Below are positions 38,761-47,437 of a stretch of DNA of 64,000 nucleotides, one piece after another. The DNA lies in NCBI GenBank assembly GCA_937919655.1, contig CALFPJ010000038.1, positions 17,928 through 81,927 of the forward strand, read 5' to 3'. Position 1 is the first letter of the stretch. Every line of letters starts with the position of its first letter. Both the position numbers and the translations under genes were made by a program. The notes under the pieces are model-generated. The model was not told the origin of the DNA and made no database searches. It saw nothing but the letters and a program-made list of their open reading frames with translations. Source of the DNA: an uncultured Gemmatimonadales bacterium (lineage in GTDB: Bacteria > Gemmatimonadota > Gemmatimonadetes > Longimicrobiales > Gaopeijiaceae).

Positions 38761-38763
38761 GTC

Positions 38764-38934
38764 TTAGCTCCCTGGAAGTTTGGCGGAGTCGTCGGTGCGA
38801 TTTTCCCAGCCGGGATCGTCGTGCTCGTTCACGACGGTCTCGGTCGCGGCGCGGATGTGGCGCTCAACGGATTCGCCTCGGAGTCCGGCGTAGAGGAACA
38901 GTGCCAACGCCCACCGAATGACCTGCTTCGCCAT
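38764..38934 (-). CDS. 56-residue protein preceding the OsmC gene
   Basis: An ATG at 38934 gives MAKQVIRWALALFLYAGLRG and then a charged, acidic tail ending DDSAKLPGS. The TAA lies 3 bp before the OsmC start, so the two are almost certainly cotranscribed. The N-terminal 20 residues form an amphipathic or short membrane helix. The frame is short, but codon use matches neighbours and the spacing is operon-like. No family recognised. Confidence 0.55.
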   Translation of the reverse strand: MAKQVIRWALALFLYAGLRGESVERHIRAATETVVNEHDDPGWENRTDDSAKLPGS

Positions 38935-39028
38935 GACTCATTTCCGTCTCGTTGAATCGCTCCAACTTCTCCGGCCACCTGTCCCTTCAGCTTCGAGTGA
39001 AGTGGGTCCCGGCCCACATTTAACCTCG

Positions 39029-39069
39029 TTGACTTAAGATAATAGTAATATATGAATATATATATATTG
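39029..39069. promoter_or_regulatory. AT-rich promoter/operator region between OsmC unit and arsR-RND operon
   Basis: TTGACT at 39029-39034 is followed by a 35-bp stretch made almost entirely of A and T, including AATATATGAATATATATATATT. This is strikingly different from the GC-rich surroundings. It contains the half-site ATATGAA that recurs inverted at 39163-39169. It could serve promoters in both directions. Identity as an operator is inferred. Confidence 0.4.
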
Positions 39070-39128
39070 AGAGGACAAGGAAGGCCGGTGGATGATCGTG
39101 CCGGCCCCCAGCGCCTCACCCACGGGTG

Positions 39129-39170
39129 TTGACATACCCTTAGACATATACATATTGCTATGTTCATATC
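39129..39170 (+). promoter_or_regulatory. Candidate arsR promoter with overlapping dyad operator
   Basis: TTGACA at 39129-39134 is a perfect -35 box, with a weak -10 (CATATT, 16-bp spacing) near 39151. Overlapping the -10 is an imperfect dyad, ATATACATA-TTGC-TATGTTCATAT, 39147-39169, of the size bound by ArsR/SmtB repressors. AAGGA at 39172-39176 precedes the arsR ATG. Confidence 0.5.
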
Positions 39171-39182
39171 CAAGGAATCCAA

Positions 39183-39485
39183 ATGACCCACCGCACCCAA
39201 TCGTTGCCAACCCCGCTCGTGGACGACACCGCGAGAATTTTGAAGTGTCTCGGACACCCGCTTAGACTGCACATCCTCGACTTCCTCGAACGTTCTGGCG
39301 AAGCAACGGTGAGTGAGATTCACGAGGCGCTGGATGTCGAACAGGCGATCGCCTCGCAGCACCTCATCAACATGCGCGACAAGGGAATTCTGATTCGTCG
39401 CAAGGAAGGCGTGAACGTCTACTACGCCATTGGCGACGCGCGCGCACTCAAGGTCCTCTCCTGTGTCCGAGAGGCGGCATGCTGA
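39183..39485 (+). CDS. ArsR/SmtB-family transcriptional regulator, possible thiol sensor
   Basis: A 100-residue winged-helix protein: ILKCLGHPLRLHILDFLERS, then the recognition helix region VEQAIASQHLINMRDKGIL, then the wing RRKEGVNVYYAI. The classical metal-site motif ELCVCDL of ArsR is absent. Instead it has Cys in LKCLGH and two at the end (LSCVREAAC), an arrangement reminiscent of the persulfide-sensing BigR/SqrR group, whose two cysteines form the sensor. Sensing of sulfur species or oxidants, or of a soft metal, is therefore inferred. It lies 40 bp before the efflux genes and is probably autoregulated through the dyad at 39147-39169. Confidence 0.88.
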   Translation: MTHRTQSLPTPLVDDTARILKCLGHPLRLHILDFLERSGEATVSEIHEALDVEQAIASQHLINMRDKGILIRRKEGVNVYYAIGDARALKVLSCVREAAC

Positions 39486-39525
39486 ATTTCGCGCCCTTTA
39501 TTTTTGCCCCAACACATAGAGTTAT

Positions 39526-40884
39526 ATGTATAAATCTATTTATTTGATCCTCTGGATCCTGATCGCGATCGCGGTCCCTCAATCGCCTCTCGCGAGTCAG
39601 GAAACCCGCTCAATCACCCTGCAGGATGCCCTCGCGATCGCTGCGTCCAGCGGCCCCGGGGTGAGTGGCGCGGCGGCGCTAGCCGAGGCTGCCCGGCAGG
39701 GCCGTAGGAGAGAGGCGGCCGGGCTCCTTCCCGAGGTGGGGATCGAATTCGGCGCGATGCGCACGAGCGACCCCGTCGCGGCGTTTGGCAGTCGACTTCG
39801 CCAGGGTCGTTTCACCGCGCAGGACTTCGCACCAGAGCTCCTGAACGACCCGGCTGCTTTGACAGATTGGAGTGCGGCCCTGGGCCTGGCGTGGGCCCCT
39901 CTGGATGCTGCCCGGATGGCCGCCGTCGCTGCGGCCGACGCGACAGCGGACGCCGCAGCGCTCACAGCCGACTGGTCTGTTCGCTCAGCGTCGTTCCTGG
40001 CCGAGGTGCGCTTCATCGAGGCCGTCGGCGCTGAATCGCTACTCCATGCCGCTGACGCAGCGGTCAGCGCGGCCGAGGAGAACCTGTCCCTCGTCGGGCG
40101 GCGTGTGGAGGAAGGCCTGCTCGTGGAGGCGGACCGCCTGCGGGCGCAAGCAGCGGTGGAAACCGCCCGCGCAAGCAGAATCGACGCGGCACGCCTAGTA
40201 GAGGACACCCGCGGCCGACTCGGCCTCGCCCTCGGTTGGCCAGGGGGTGTGGTTCCGATCCCGCTGGACGACCCTGCTGCCGTCGGGTCCGCGTCGGGCC
40301 AGACCGAAGAGCTTGCCTCTCGGCTCGACATTCAGGCCTCAGGCCTGGCCGTCCAGGCTGCCGACGCGCGCCTGAAGCAGGCTCAACGGGCTCGCCTGCC
40401 GAATCTGTCGGGCTTCGCTCGCCTCGAAAGCCACGCTGCCGACCCCTTCTCCGGGACCCGAAACAACTGGACCGTGGGTGTTCAACTGCGGATGCCCGTG
40501 TTCACCGGTTTTGCGATCTCGGCCGCAGAACGCGCAGGGCGTGCCCACGCCGAGGCGGCGGCCGAAGCACACTCGGATCGACTCCGGGAGGCAGAGGCCA
40601 CCGTGGCCGAAGCCCGCAGAGCCGTGGACGCGGCAACCGGCCAGACCAGAGCCAGCGACGCTGCCCATACCGCAGCACAGGAGGGCGCCCGTCTGGTTGG
40701 CCTGCGCTTCACAGAAGGCCTCGCAACGACGTCGGATCTGCTCGCGGCCGAGGCGAGCGCGGCATCGTCGGCGAGCGCGGCGCTTCGGGCCCAACTCGGG
40801 CGCCGACTTGCCATAGCAAGACTCAGCTATCTCACCGACGTCGCATCGACTACGAACGATCTCAAACAAGGCCCCCACCCATGA
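39526..40884 (+). CDS. TolC-family outer-membrane efflux channel
   Basis: A 452-residue protein with a signal peptide (residues 1-25). The rest is two repeats of long Ala-rich coiled coil typical of outer-membrane factors (SITLQDALAIAASSGPG at the start, WTVGVQLRMPVFTGF for a barrel strand, LVGLRFTEGLATTSDLLAAE in the second repeat). It forms the trimeric exit duct for the pump encoded downstream. Its first codons are AT-rich and overlap an ATATGTATAAAT stretch. The TGA overlaps the adaptor's ATG. Confidence 0.9.
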   Translation: MYKSIYLILWILIAIAVPQSPLASQETRSITLQDALAIAASSGPGVSGAAALAEAARQGRRREAAGLLPEVGIEFGAMRTSDPVAAFGSRLRQGRFTAQDFAPELLNDPAALTDWSAALGLAWAPLDAARMAAVAAADATADAAALTADWSVRSASFLAEVRFIEAVGAESLLHAADAAVSAAEENLSLVGRRVEEGLLVEADRLRAQAAVETARASRIDAARLVEDTRGRLGLALGWPGGVVPIPLDDPAAVGSASGQTEELASRLDIQASGLAVQAADARLKQAQRARLPNLSGFARLESHAADPFSGTRNNWTVGVQLRMPVFTGFAISAAERAGRAHAEAAAEAHSDRLREAEATVAEARRAVDAATGQTRASDAAHTAAQEGARLVGLRFTEGLATTSDLLAAEASAASSASAALRAQLGRRLAIARLSYLTDVASTTNDLKQGPHP

Positions 40885-41954
40885 AACGCGCAGCCATAGT
40901 AGGTCTCATCTTCCTGGGCGCGGCCTGCGGTTCTGAGGAGCCCGGCCGGATCCCGACGCGGCACGACCCGGTGGACGTGGTCGTCTCCGCCGCACAGCAG
41001 TCCTCAAGAATGGAGGCCTTCCCCGCCACGGTAATCTCGGACCGCACTGCGGAGATCGCGACGCGGATGAGTGGCGCTGTTGAACGCGTTCATGTCGATG
41101 TGGGTTCGTTCGTGCACGCCGGTGACCCGCTCATCACGCTAGACAACGCCGACATCTCAGCCAGGGTCTCCGCCGCTCAGGCAGGGCTTGAGCTGTCAGA
41201 GCGTTCCTTTGGCCGGCTGAACAATCTGGCCGCAGACGGCGCAGCCTCCGCGAGCGAACTCGACATCGCGACAGCAGCCCTGGCTTCAGCGCGCGCCATG
41301 TCCGCAGAGGCGCAGGCTCAGATGGCCTACGCGGTGGTGCGCGCTCCGTTCGACGGCGTCATCACCCTACGCTCCGTGGACCCCGGCGACCTCGCGAGCC
41401 CCGGTGCCCCCTTACTCACCATGATGGCTCCGGGTGCGCTCAAGGTCGTCTTGGATCTCCCCTCCGGGCGGACCGGAGTTCTGACCGTGGGCGACATCGT
41501 CAAGGTCGAAGTGTCCAACGTGGATTCGCCGCTTCCTGCACGGGTCACCCGTATTGGCCCCGCGCTGGGCCTTCGCAGCAGAACGTTCCGGGTGGAAGCT
41601 CAACTGGATCCGACAGTCACCCCGATGGTGCCGGGATCCTTCGTCAGGGTGACGATCCCGGGCGCCGGCTCTGGATCGACGTGGATCCCCGAGGACGCCG
41701 TCATCACCCGAGGTCAATTGAGCGGCGTGATGGTGGTAGAGGCCGGGACGCTTCGACTCCGATGGGTCCGACTGGGGCAACATGGACACGGAGCTGTGGA
41801 AGTCCTCGCGGGACTGCGACAGGGAATCGCCGTGATCCGAAGCCCCTCCAATCGTCTCGAGGACGGGATGCCTGTCGGCCAAACGACGCTCGAGGCGTGG
41901 GCGGCAACGAGCGCACCCATGACGACCGCAGATGGCGAAGGCGGCCAGGCATGA
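40881..41954 (+). CDS. RND efflux periplasmic adaptor (membrane-fusion lipoprotein)
   Basis: The ATG at 40881 overlaps the TolC stop (ATGA) and begins a lipoprotein signal (VGLIFLGAACGS, Cys15). The 357 residues contain the biotinyl-lipoyl-like halves (IATRMSGAVERVHVDVGSFV and VRAPFDGVITLRSVDPGD), the alpha-hairpin between them, and a beta-barrel with PEDAVI. It links pump and channel. The long upstream extension of the open frame (to 40236) overlaps TolC and is not real. The stop overlaps the pump start by four bases. Confidence 0.93.
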   Translation: MKRAAIVGLIFLGAACGSEEPGRIPTRHDPVDVVVSAAQQSSRMEAFPATVISDRTAEIATRMSGAVERVHVDVGSFVHAGDPLITLDNADISARVSAAQAGLELSERSFGRLNNLAADGAASASELDIATAALASARAMSAEAQAQMAYAVVRAPFDGVITLRSVDPGDLASPGAPLLTMMAPGALKVVLDLPSGRTGVLTVGDIVKVEVSNVDSPLPARVTRIGPALGLRSRTFRVEAQLDPTVTPMVPGSFVRVTIPGAGSGSTWIPEDAVITRGQLSGVMVVEAGTLRLRWVRLGQHGHGAVEVLAGLRQGIAVIRSPSNRLEDGMPVGQTTLEAWAATSAPMTTADGEGGQA

Positions 41955-44900
41955 AGCAGAATATCGCAGGCCGCCTCGCCGGCGCCTTTCTCGAATCGAA
42001 GCTGACCCCGCTCCTCATGGCAGCCTCGCTCGGTGTCGGCGCTTGGTCCGTAACGACGATGCCATCCGAGGAAGAACCCCAGATCATCGTGCCGCTCGCG
42101 GACCTCTTCGTACCGCTTCCCGGCGCGTCCCCACAGGAGGTAGAAAACCGAGTCCTCATTCCTCTCGAGAATGTGCTGAGCGGGATCGAGGGGGTCGAGT
42201 ACGTATACAGCCACGCCGAACAGGGCTTCGGACTGGTTACGGTCCGTTATGAGGTGGGGCGAGACATGGAGGAGAGTCTCGTCCAGTTGCACAGCGCCCT
42301 ACTGAAGAACGCCGACCGGATGCCCGCAGGGCTGGGCTTCCCCCTCGTGAAGACCGTGACGATCGACGACGTGCCTTTCTTCACGGCCACGCTCCGGGGG
42401 CCTGACCCCGCAGCGCTCAGAGCGATTGCAGACGAGGCGCGTGTGGCGCTTGAGGCGGTGCCCGAGGTGCGCGACGTCCAGGTCGTCGGTGGCTACCCGC
42501 GGGAGATACGCGTCGAACTCGATCCCGAGCGCCTCGCGGCCTACGGGATAGACCCGCTGACGGTGGCCGAACGGCTACGCCTGGAAAACACCCAAGCTGA
42601 TGTGGGCGCGTTCACTCAGGACAACCGCGTCGTACGCGTGACTGCCGGGACGTTCCTGGCCAATGCGGCTGATGTCGGGAACGTGGTCCTGGCGGTCCGG
42701 GACGGAGCGCTGATCCAGGTTCATGACGTAGCACGTGTGATCGACGGCTCGACTGAAATCACTCAGTACACCTTCCATACCGACCGGACGAGCGCCTGGA
42801 CCCCAATGGTGGCCCTCGCCGTCTCCAAGCGTCTCGGTGCAGACGCCACGGCACTCGGTCAGGCGCTTGAGGCAAGGCTCGAGGAGTCCCAGGGACGGCT
42901 CATCCCGAACGATGTCACCCTGGCAATCTCCCGCAACTACGGAGAGACCGCTCGTGATAAGGTGGTGACGCTTCAAGAGCATCTGGTCATGGCCGTCCTC
43001 GCCGTCGGCCTCGTCATCCTCCTCACGATGGGCTGGAGAAGTGCGCTCGTGGTGATGATGGCTGTACCGATCACCTTCGCGCTGACGCTCTTCGTATATC
43101 AGATCTTCGGCTACACGCTCAACCGCGTCACGCTGTTCGCATTGATCTTCGTGACCGGCATTGTCATCGATGACTCGATTATCGTCGCCGAGAACATGGA
43201 GCGTCACTTCTCCATGCGTGACCGCCCGCTGCGCGCGGCGGCTCGAGCCGCTGTGGACGAAGTCGGGAACCCGACGATTCTGGCAACATTGACGGTGATC
43301 GCCGCCGTCCTGCCGATGCTCTTCGTGCGCGGCCTCATGGGGCCGTACATGAGTCCCATGCCAGTCGGCGCGACCGTGGCAATGCTCTTCAGTCTTGGCG
43401 TCGCGCTCACGATAACGCCCTGGCTGGCGTTCAAGCTGCTCGGACGCGCGCACGAGTCATCCGAGGCTCCCGCGTACGTGCTGGAGCAGACCAGGACGTA
43501 TCGGTTCTATGCGGCCATCATGCGGCCACTTCTGGCGAGCCCGGCGGCCATGTGGGGGGCACTCGGCGTTGTGCTCGTCCTCCTTTTCGCCTCTGGGAGC
43601 ACGTTCTTCACGCGCTCAGTGTCGGTGAAGATGCTCCCTTTCGACGACAAGAACGAAATCCAAGTCATCGTGGACATGCCTGAAGGCACCGCCCTCGAAA
43701 CGACGGTGGCCCTGGCGAGCGACATCGGGCGAGCGCTCGTGGCGGTCGACGAGGTCGCAGATATCCAGCTTTATGCCGGCGTCGCAGCACCGGTCAACTT
43801 CAACGGGATGATCCGGCACTACTACCTGCGTAGAGGCCCCAACATCGCGGATCTTCAGATCAACCTTGTGGACAAGGGGGAGCGTGACGCTCAGAGCCAC
43901 GAAGTGGCCATAGCCCTCCGCCAGATCGTGCAGGACATCGTGGCCGCGTCCGGTACCGGGGCAAACGCCAAAGTCGTGGAAGTCCCGCCCGGCCCTCCCG
44001 TGATGTCGACGCTCGTAGCCGAAATCTACGGAGACGACCGGTCCGAACGGGAACGGGTCGCGCAGGAAGTCATGAAGTCCTTCGAGGCGCACCCCTCAGT
44101 GGTGGATGTCGATTGGTCGCTCTCCGCCCCACAGGAAGAAGTCAGACTGGAGGTGGACACGGAGAAGGCCGCGCTCTCGGGGGTCTCCAAAGAGCACGTC
44201 GTCGGGGCCCTTGCCCTGGCGCTGTCCGGGCAGGTCGTGTCGCAGTTGGCGGCCCCCGCCGCCCGCACACCGGTCCCGCTGCGCGTGACGTTGTCGGAGG
44301 GAGATCGCTCCGGGCCAGCTCGCCTCGGCCGACTTCATGTGATGTCCAACACGGGAGAAATGATTCCGAGCAGTGAACTCCTGGAAGTACGCACGACGAC
44401 CCGGGCTCAAGTCGTAGATCGTAAGAACGGCAAGCCGGTCGTCTACGTCATGGCCGAGGTCGCCGGTGACGAAGAAAGCCCCGTGTACGCGATTCTCGAT
44501 CTCGAAAAAGAGCTCGACATTATCGAGGTAGGCGAAGGCGAGCCGCTGGGTCGCCTCTTCGCCCGCCAACCGCAGGTCACTGAGCGACCGGTACTCAAGT
44601 GGGATGGCGAGTGGCAGATCACCTACGAGGTGTTCCGGGACCTTGGAATCGCTTTTGCCGGAGCCCTGTTGCTGATGTACGTCCTGATCGTGGCCTGGTT
44701 CGGGTCGTTCACCACGCCTCTGGTCATGATGGCGGCGATCCCATTGACGCTGATCGGCATCGCTCCGGGCCACATGATTTTTGGCGCCTTCTTCACGGCG
44801 ACCTCCATGATCGGGATGATCGCGCTGGCCGGAATCATGGTCCGCAATGGAATCCTTCTCATCGACTACCTGGAGGCTCGCCTTCATGCTGGCGTCGATC

Positions 44901-45169
44901 TCAGCGACGCGATCGTGGAGGCTGGGGCAGTACGTGCCCGCCCGATCGCCTTGACGGCCGGCACGGTCGTCATCGGCGCGGTGGTCATCCTCTTCGATCC
45001 TATCTTCCAAGGCCTCGCGGTGGCTCTGATTGCAGGCGCGCTCGCGTCCACCGTGCTCACGCTCGTAGTCGTGCCGGGCATCTATTTCCTGATGAAACGT
45101 GAGCGCCCACACGTCCCCACACCCCAGCCCGGCGCGCCGATCGGCGCGATAGAGGAGAACACCCCATGA
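41951..45169 (+). CDS. RND-family efflux pump permease
   Basis: A 1072-residue proton-driven pump starting at ATG 41951 within the adaptor stop. It has twelve membrane segments and two large periplasmic loops. The first half reads PSEEEPQIIVPLADLFVPLP (a family-typical opening), and TM4 has GIVIDDSIIVAEN with the paired Asp of the proton relay. The sequence is of the AcrB/MexF-like group rather than the CusA heavy-metal group, since no Met-relay is obvious. Substrate unknown. The stop again overlaps the following start, indicating one tightly coupled transcript. Confidence 0.94.
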   Translation: MKQNIAGRLAGAFLESKLTPLLMAASLGVGAWSVTTMPSEEEPQIIVPLADLFVPLPGASPQEVENRVLIPLENVLSGIEGVEYVYSHAEQGFGLVTVRYEVGRDMEESLVQLHSALLKNADRMPAGLGFPLVKTVTIDDVPFFTATLRGPDPAALRAIADEARVALEAVPEVRDVQVVGGYPREIRVELDPERLAAYGIDPLTVAERLRLENTQADVGAFTQDNRVVRVTAGTFLANAADVGNVVLAVRDGALIQVHDVARVIDGSTEITQYTFHTDRTSAWTPMVALAVSKRLGADATALGQALEARLEESQGRLIPNDVTLAISRNYGETARDKVVTLQEHLVMAVLAVGLVILLTMGWRSALVVMMAVPITFALTLFVYQIFGYTLNRVTLFALIFVTGIVIDDSIIVAENMERHFSMRDRPLRAAARAAVDEVGNPTILATLTVIAAVLPMLFVRGLMGPYMSPMPVGATVAMLFSLGVALTITPWLAFKLLGRAHESSEAPAYVLEQTRTYRFYAAIMRPLLASPAAMWGALGVVLVLLFASGSTFFTRSVSVKMLPFDDKNEIQVIVDMPEGTALETTVALASDIGRALVAVDEVADIQLYAGVAAPVNFNGMIRHYYLRRGPNIADLQINLVDKGERDAQSHEVAIALRQIVQDIVAASGTGANAKVVEVPPGPPVMSTLVAEIYGDDRSERERVAQEVMKSFEAHPSVVDVDWSLSAPQEEVRLEVDTEKAALSGVSKEHVVGALALALSGQVVSQLAAPAARTPVPLRVTLSEGDRSGPARLGRLHVMSNTGEMIPSSELLEVRTTTRAQVVDRKNGKPVVYVMAEVAGDEESPVYAILDLEKELDIIEVGEGEPLGRLFARQPQVTERPVLKWDGEWQITYEVFRDLGIAFAGALLLMYVLIVAWFGSFTTPLVMMAAIPLTLIGIAPGHMIFGAFFTATSMIGMIALAGIMVRNGILLIDYLEARLHAGVDLSDAIVEAGAVRARPIALTAGTVVIGAVVILFDPIFQGLAVALIAGALASTVLTLVVVPGIYFLMKRERPHVPTPQPGAPIGAIEENTP

Positions 45170-45483
45170 AGCTCGTATTCCTGATGTATTTGGAAGAGGA
45201 TGATGCGGCGCTGCAGGACATGCTCCGCAGCCAGAAGGTCACCACGTGGAGTCGGGTTACGCTCGAGGGTCATGCCACAGGGACACTCGGGTGGTACGGG
45301 GACGTAGCACCCTACCCGTCACGAATGGTGTTTTCCGTCATGCCCGCGCCCCAGGCCGAACAGCTGATGGAGGCTGTCGCGAACTGTACCTCGTGCCAGG
45401 ACAAGGCTCATCCCCTGAGAGCGCTCCAAGTGGACGTGGAGCGTGCAGTGAGCTCCGGCTCCGCACCGTTTTTCGCCGCCTGA
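45166..45483 (+). CDS. PII-like / DUF3240-type small protein coupled to the RND pump
   Basis: A 105-residue cytoplasmic protein whose ATG overlaps the pump stop. It starts MKLVFLMYLEEDDAALQDML and has a ferredoxin-like pattern with MPAPQAEQLMEAVANCTSCQ near the end, resembling PII-like/DUF3240 proteins that follow RND metal-efflux genes. The CTSC pair could bind metal. Its likely role is to sense ligand state and modulate the pump. Family assignment is by pattern and context. Confidence 0.65.
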   Translation: MKLVFLMYLEEDDAALQDMLRSQKVTTWSRVTLEGHATGTLGWYGDVAPYPSRMVFSVMPAPQAEQLMEAVANCTSCQDKAHPLRALQVDVERAVSSGSAPFFAA

Positions 45484-45499
45484 TCCTCCCGGACTTTTG

Positions 45500-45538
45500 T
45501 CGAACACCCAACTCGAACACCAAACTCGAACACCAAAA
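45500..45538. repeat. Three tandem 13-bp repeats in the RND operon
   Basis: TCGAACACCMAAC-like units stand at 45500-45512, 45513-45525 and 45526-45538, differing by one base each. They lie between the PII-like and DUF2892 genes and end at the latter's ribosome-binding region. Confidence 0.8.
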
Positions 45539-45552
45539 AGGACACACGCGTT

Positions 45553-45738
45553 ATGACAATCGAACGGAATATTCGAATGATCGCCGGCAGCTTCATTCTC
45601 CTATCCCTGGCCGCAGGCGTTTGGCTGAGCCCCTGGTGGCTCCTCTTCACGGCCTTTGTAGGCGCGAACCTGCTGCAGTCGTCGATCACCAAATGGTGTC
45701 TCATGGAAGACATCCTGCGGGCGATTGAGAAGCGGTGA
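45553..45738 (+). CDS. DUF2892 (YgaP-type) inner-membrane protein
   Basis: A 61-residue protein beginning with MTIERNIRMIAGSFILLSLA, the conserved N-R-x-R start of DUF2892, followed by two short membrane helices (WWLLFTAFVGANLLQSSITKWC) and an acidic/basic tail. In other bacteria this unit follows a rhodanese domain or sits in sulfur and stress operons. Here it ends the ArsR-RND group. The WC near the second helix puts a Cys at the membrane face. The short length is normal for the domain. Confidence 0.88.
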   Translation: MTIERNIRMIAGSFILLSLAAGVWLSPWWLLFTAFVGANLLQSSITKWCLMEDILRAIEKR

Positions 45739-45847
45739 ACTGCGCGCAGCGTTGCCACGGGTCCAGTTAGCGGCCCCACTTCCCATCCTCGCGCATCACA
45801 TAGAGACTAAGGGCCACGCACCAGTTCGAACTACAACCCCACCAGTC

Positions 45848-47413
45848 ATGACCAAAGCCCAGATTCTCAGCGCGCTCGGCATCGAAAACACCAACCCGGG
45901 CGGCTTCGACGGCCGTTGGGTCGGCTCGGGCCCAAACCTCGACATTCGTTCCCCCATCGACGGGGAACGGATCGCGAGCGTGACTCAGGTCACAGAGGCC
46001 GAATACGATGCCATCGTGGATCGAGCGCAGGCAGCCTTCCTCGAGTGGCGCAAAGTGCCGGCCCCCAAGCGCGGAGAGGTGGTTCGACAACTCGGCAACA
46101 AGCTGCGCGAAAAGAAGGAGGCCCTTGGGGCACTCGTCACGCTTGAGATGGGCAAGATCAAGGCAGAGGGTCAGGGCGAGGTCCAAGAGATGATCGACAT
46201 CTGCGACTTCGCGGTGGGACTGTCGCGGCAGCTCTACGGCCTAACGATGGCAAGCGAGCGTGCCGACCACCACATGCGTGAGCAGTGGCACCCAGTCGGC
46301 GTCGTCGGCGTGATCAGCGCCTTCAACTTCCCGGTCGCGGTATGGAGCTGGAATGCGGCGCTCGCCGCGGTGTGTGGTGACGCCACGCTGTGGAAGCCTT
46401 CCGAGGGTACTCCACTCACGGCCGTCGCGGTCACCAAGATCGCGGCCGAGGTGTGTGCCGAGAACGGAATCGATCCGGCCATATTTTCCCTCGCTGTCGG
46501 CACGGGAGCCACGATCGGCGACCGACTCCTACACGACACGCGGATTCCGCTGGTCTCCGCTACCGGCTCATGCGCCGTCGGCAAGCGGGTCGCCGAGGTC
46601 GTGGGCAAGCGACTGGGGCGCTCGATCCTCGAGTTGGGGGGGAACAACGCGATCATCGTGACGCAGAACGCGAATCTGGACATGGCGCTGCCCGCGATCC
46701 TTTTCGGCGCTGTGGGCACGGCGGGCCAACGCTGCACGAGCACACGTCGCATCATCGTCCACCGCTCGGTGCGAGACGCCTTGGTGGACCGCCTAGTGGC
46801 CGCGTACAAAGGCATCAAGATCGGGAACCCGCTCGAAGACGGCACGCTCATGGGACCACTGGTGAGTCAGCGCGCGGTAACTGATTTCGTGTCGGCCAAG
46901 CAGGCGGTACAGGACGAAGGCGGCACGATCCTGTGCGGCGGTGAGGTCCTAGGGGGTGACGACTACCCAGGCGGCCAATACGTCACGCCGTGTATTGCCA
47001 CCGCAAACAACGACTTCGCCATCGTTCAGCACGAGACCTTCGGGCCCATACTCTACATTATCGAATACGGATCGGCCGACGCGACCGGCTCCGCCGCCAT
47101 CGATGAACTCGACGAGGCTATCGCGATCCACAACGCCGTGCCGCAGGGGCTGTCGTCGTCGATTTTCACGGACAGCTTCCGCGAAGCCGAGTATTTTCTC
47201 TCGCACCGCGGCAGCGACTGCGGCATCGCCAACGTCAACATCGGCACCTCAGGTGCTGAGATCGGCGGCGCATTCGGCGGCGAAAAGGAGACCGGAGGCG
47301 GGCGCGAGTCGGGCTCCGACGCGTGGAAGGCCTACATGCGTCGTCAGACCAATACGGTGAACTGGAGTACAGATCTGCCGCTGGCGCAGGGGATTTCCTT
47401 CGACGTGGGGTGA
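45848..47413 (+). CDS. Aldehyde dehydrogenase, ALDH7 (alpha-aminoadipic semialdehyde dehydrogenase) type
   Basis: The ATG at 45848 is chosen over 45725 because homologous sequence starts there (MTKAQILSALGIENTNPGGF). The 521-residue enzyme has the NAD site with GRSILELGGNNAI (general base Glu), the nucleophile Cys in GTAGQRCTSTRR, and the family C-terminus GGAFGGEKETGGGRESGSDA. This points to the antiquitin/ALDH7 group, which oxidises aminoadipate semialdehyde in lysine breakdown. That fits amino-acid use by this organism. It is 110 bp downstream of the DUF2892 gene and probably a separate unit. Confidence 0.93.
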   Translation: MTKAQILSALGIENTNPGGFDGRWVGSGPNLDIRSPIDGERIASVTQVTEAEYDAIVDRAQAAFLEWRKVPAPKRGEVVRQLGNKLREKKEALGALVTLEMGKIKAEGQGEVQEMIDICDFAVGLSRQLYGLTMASERADHHMREQWHPVGVVGVISAFNFPVAVWSWNAALAAVCGDATLWKPSEGTPLTAVAVTKIAAEVCAENGIDPAIFSLAVGTGATIGDRLLHDTRIPLVSATGSCAVGKRVAEVVGKRLGRSILELGGNNAIIVTQNANLDMALPAILFGAVGTAGQRCTSTRRIIVHRSVRDALVDRLVAAYKGIKIGNPLEDGTLMGPLVSQRAVTDFVSAKQAVQDEGGTILCGGEVLGGDDYPGGQYVTPCIATANNDFAIVQHETFGPILYIIEYGSADATGSAAIDELDEAIAIHNAVPQGLSSSIFTDSFREAEYFLSHRGSDCGIANVNIGTSGAEIGGAFGGEKETGGGRESGSDAWKAYMRRQTNTVNWSTDLPLAQGISFDVG

Positions 47414-47437
47414 TCCCACGGCGACCGTCCCCCGGGG

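Noticed and set aside
40236..40880. N-terminal extension of the adaptor frame
   Set aside because: It overlaps TolC completely. A lipoprotein signal starts at 40881 with an ATGA overlap.
41681..41950. N-terminal extension of the RND pump frame
   Set aside because: It overlaps the adaptor. The conserved pump start is the ATG at 41951.
45500..45538. Three 13-bp repeats as a possible CRISPR array
   Set aside because: Units are adjacent without spacers and there are only three.
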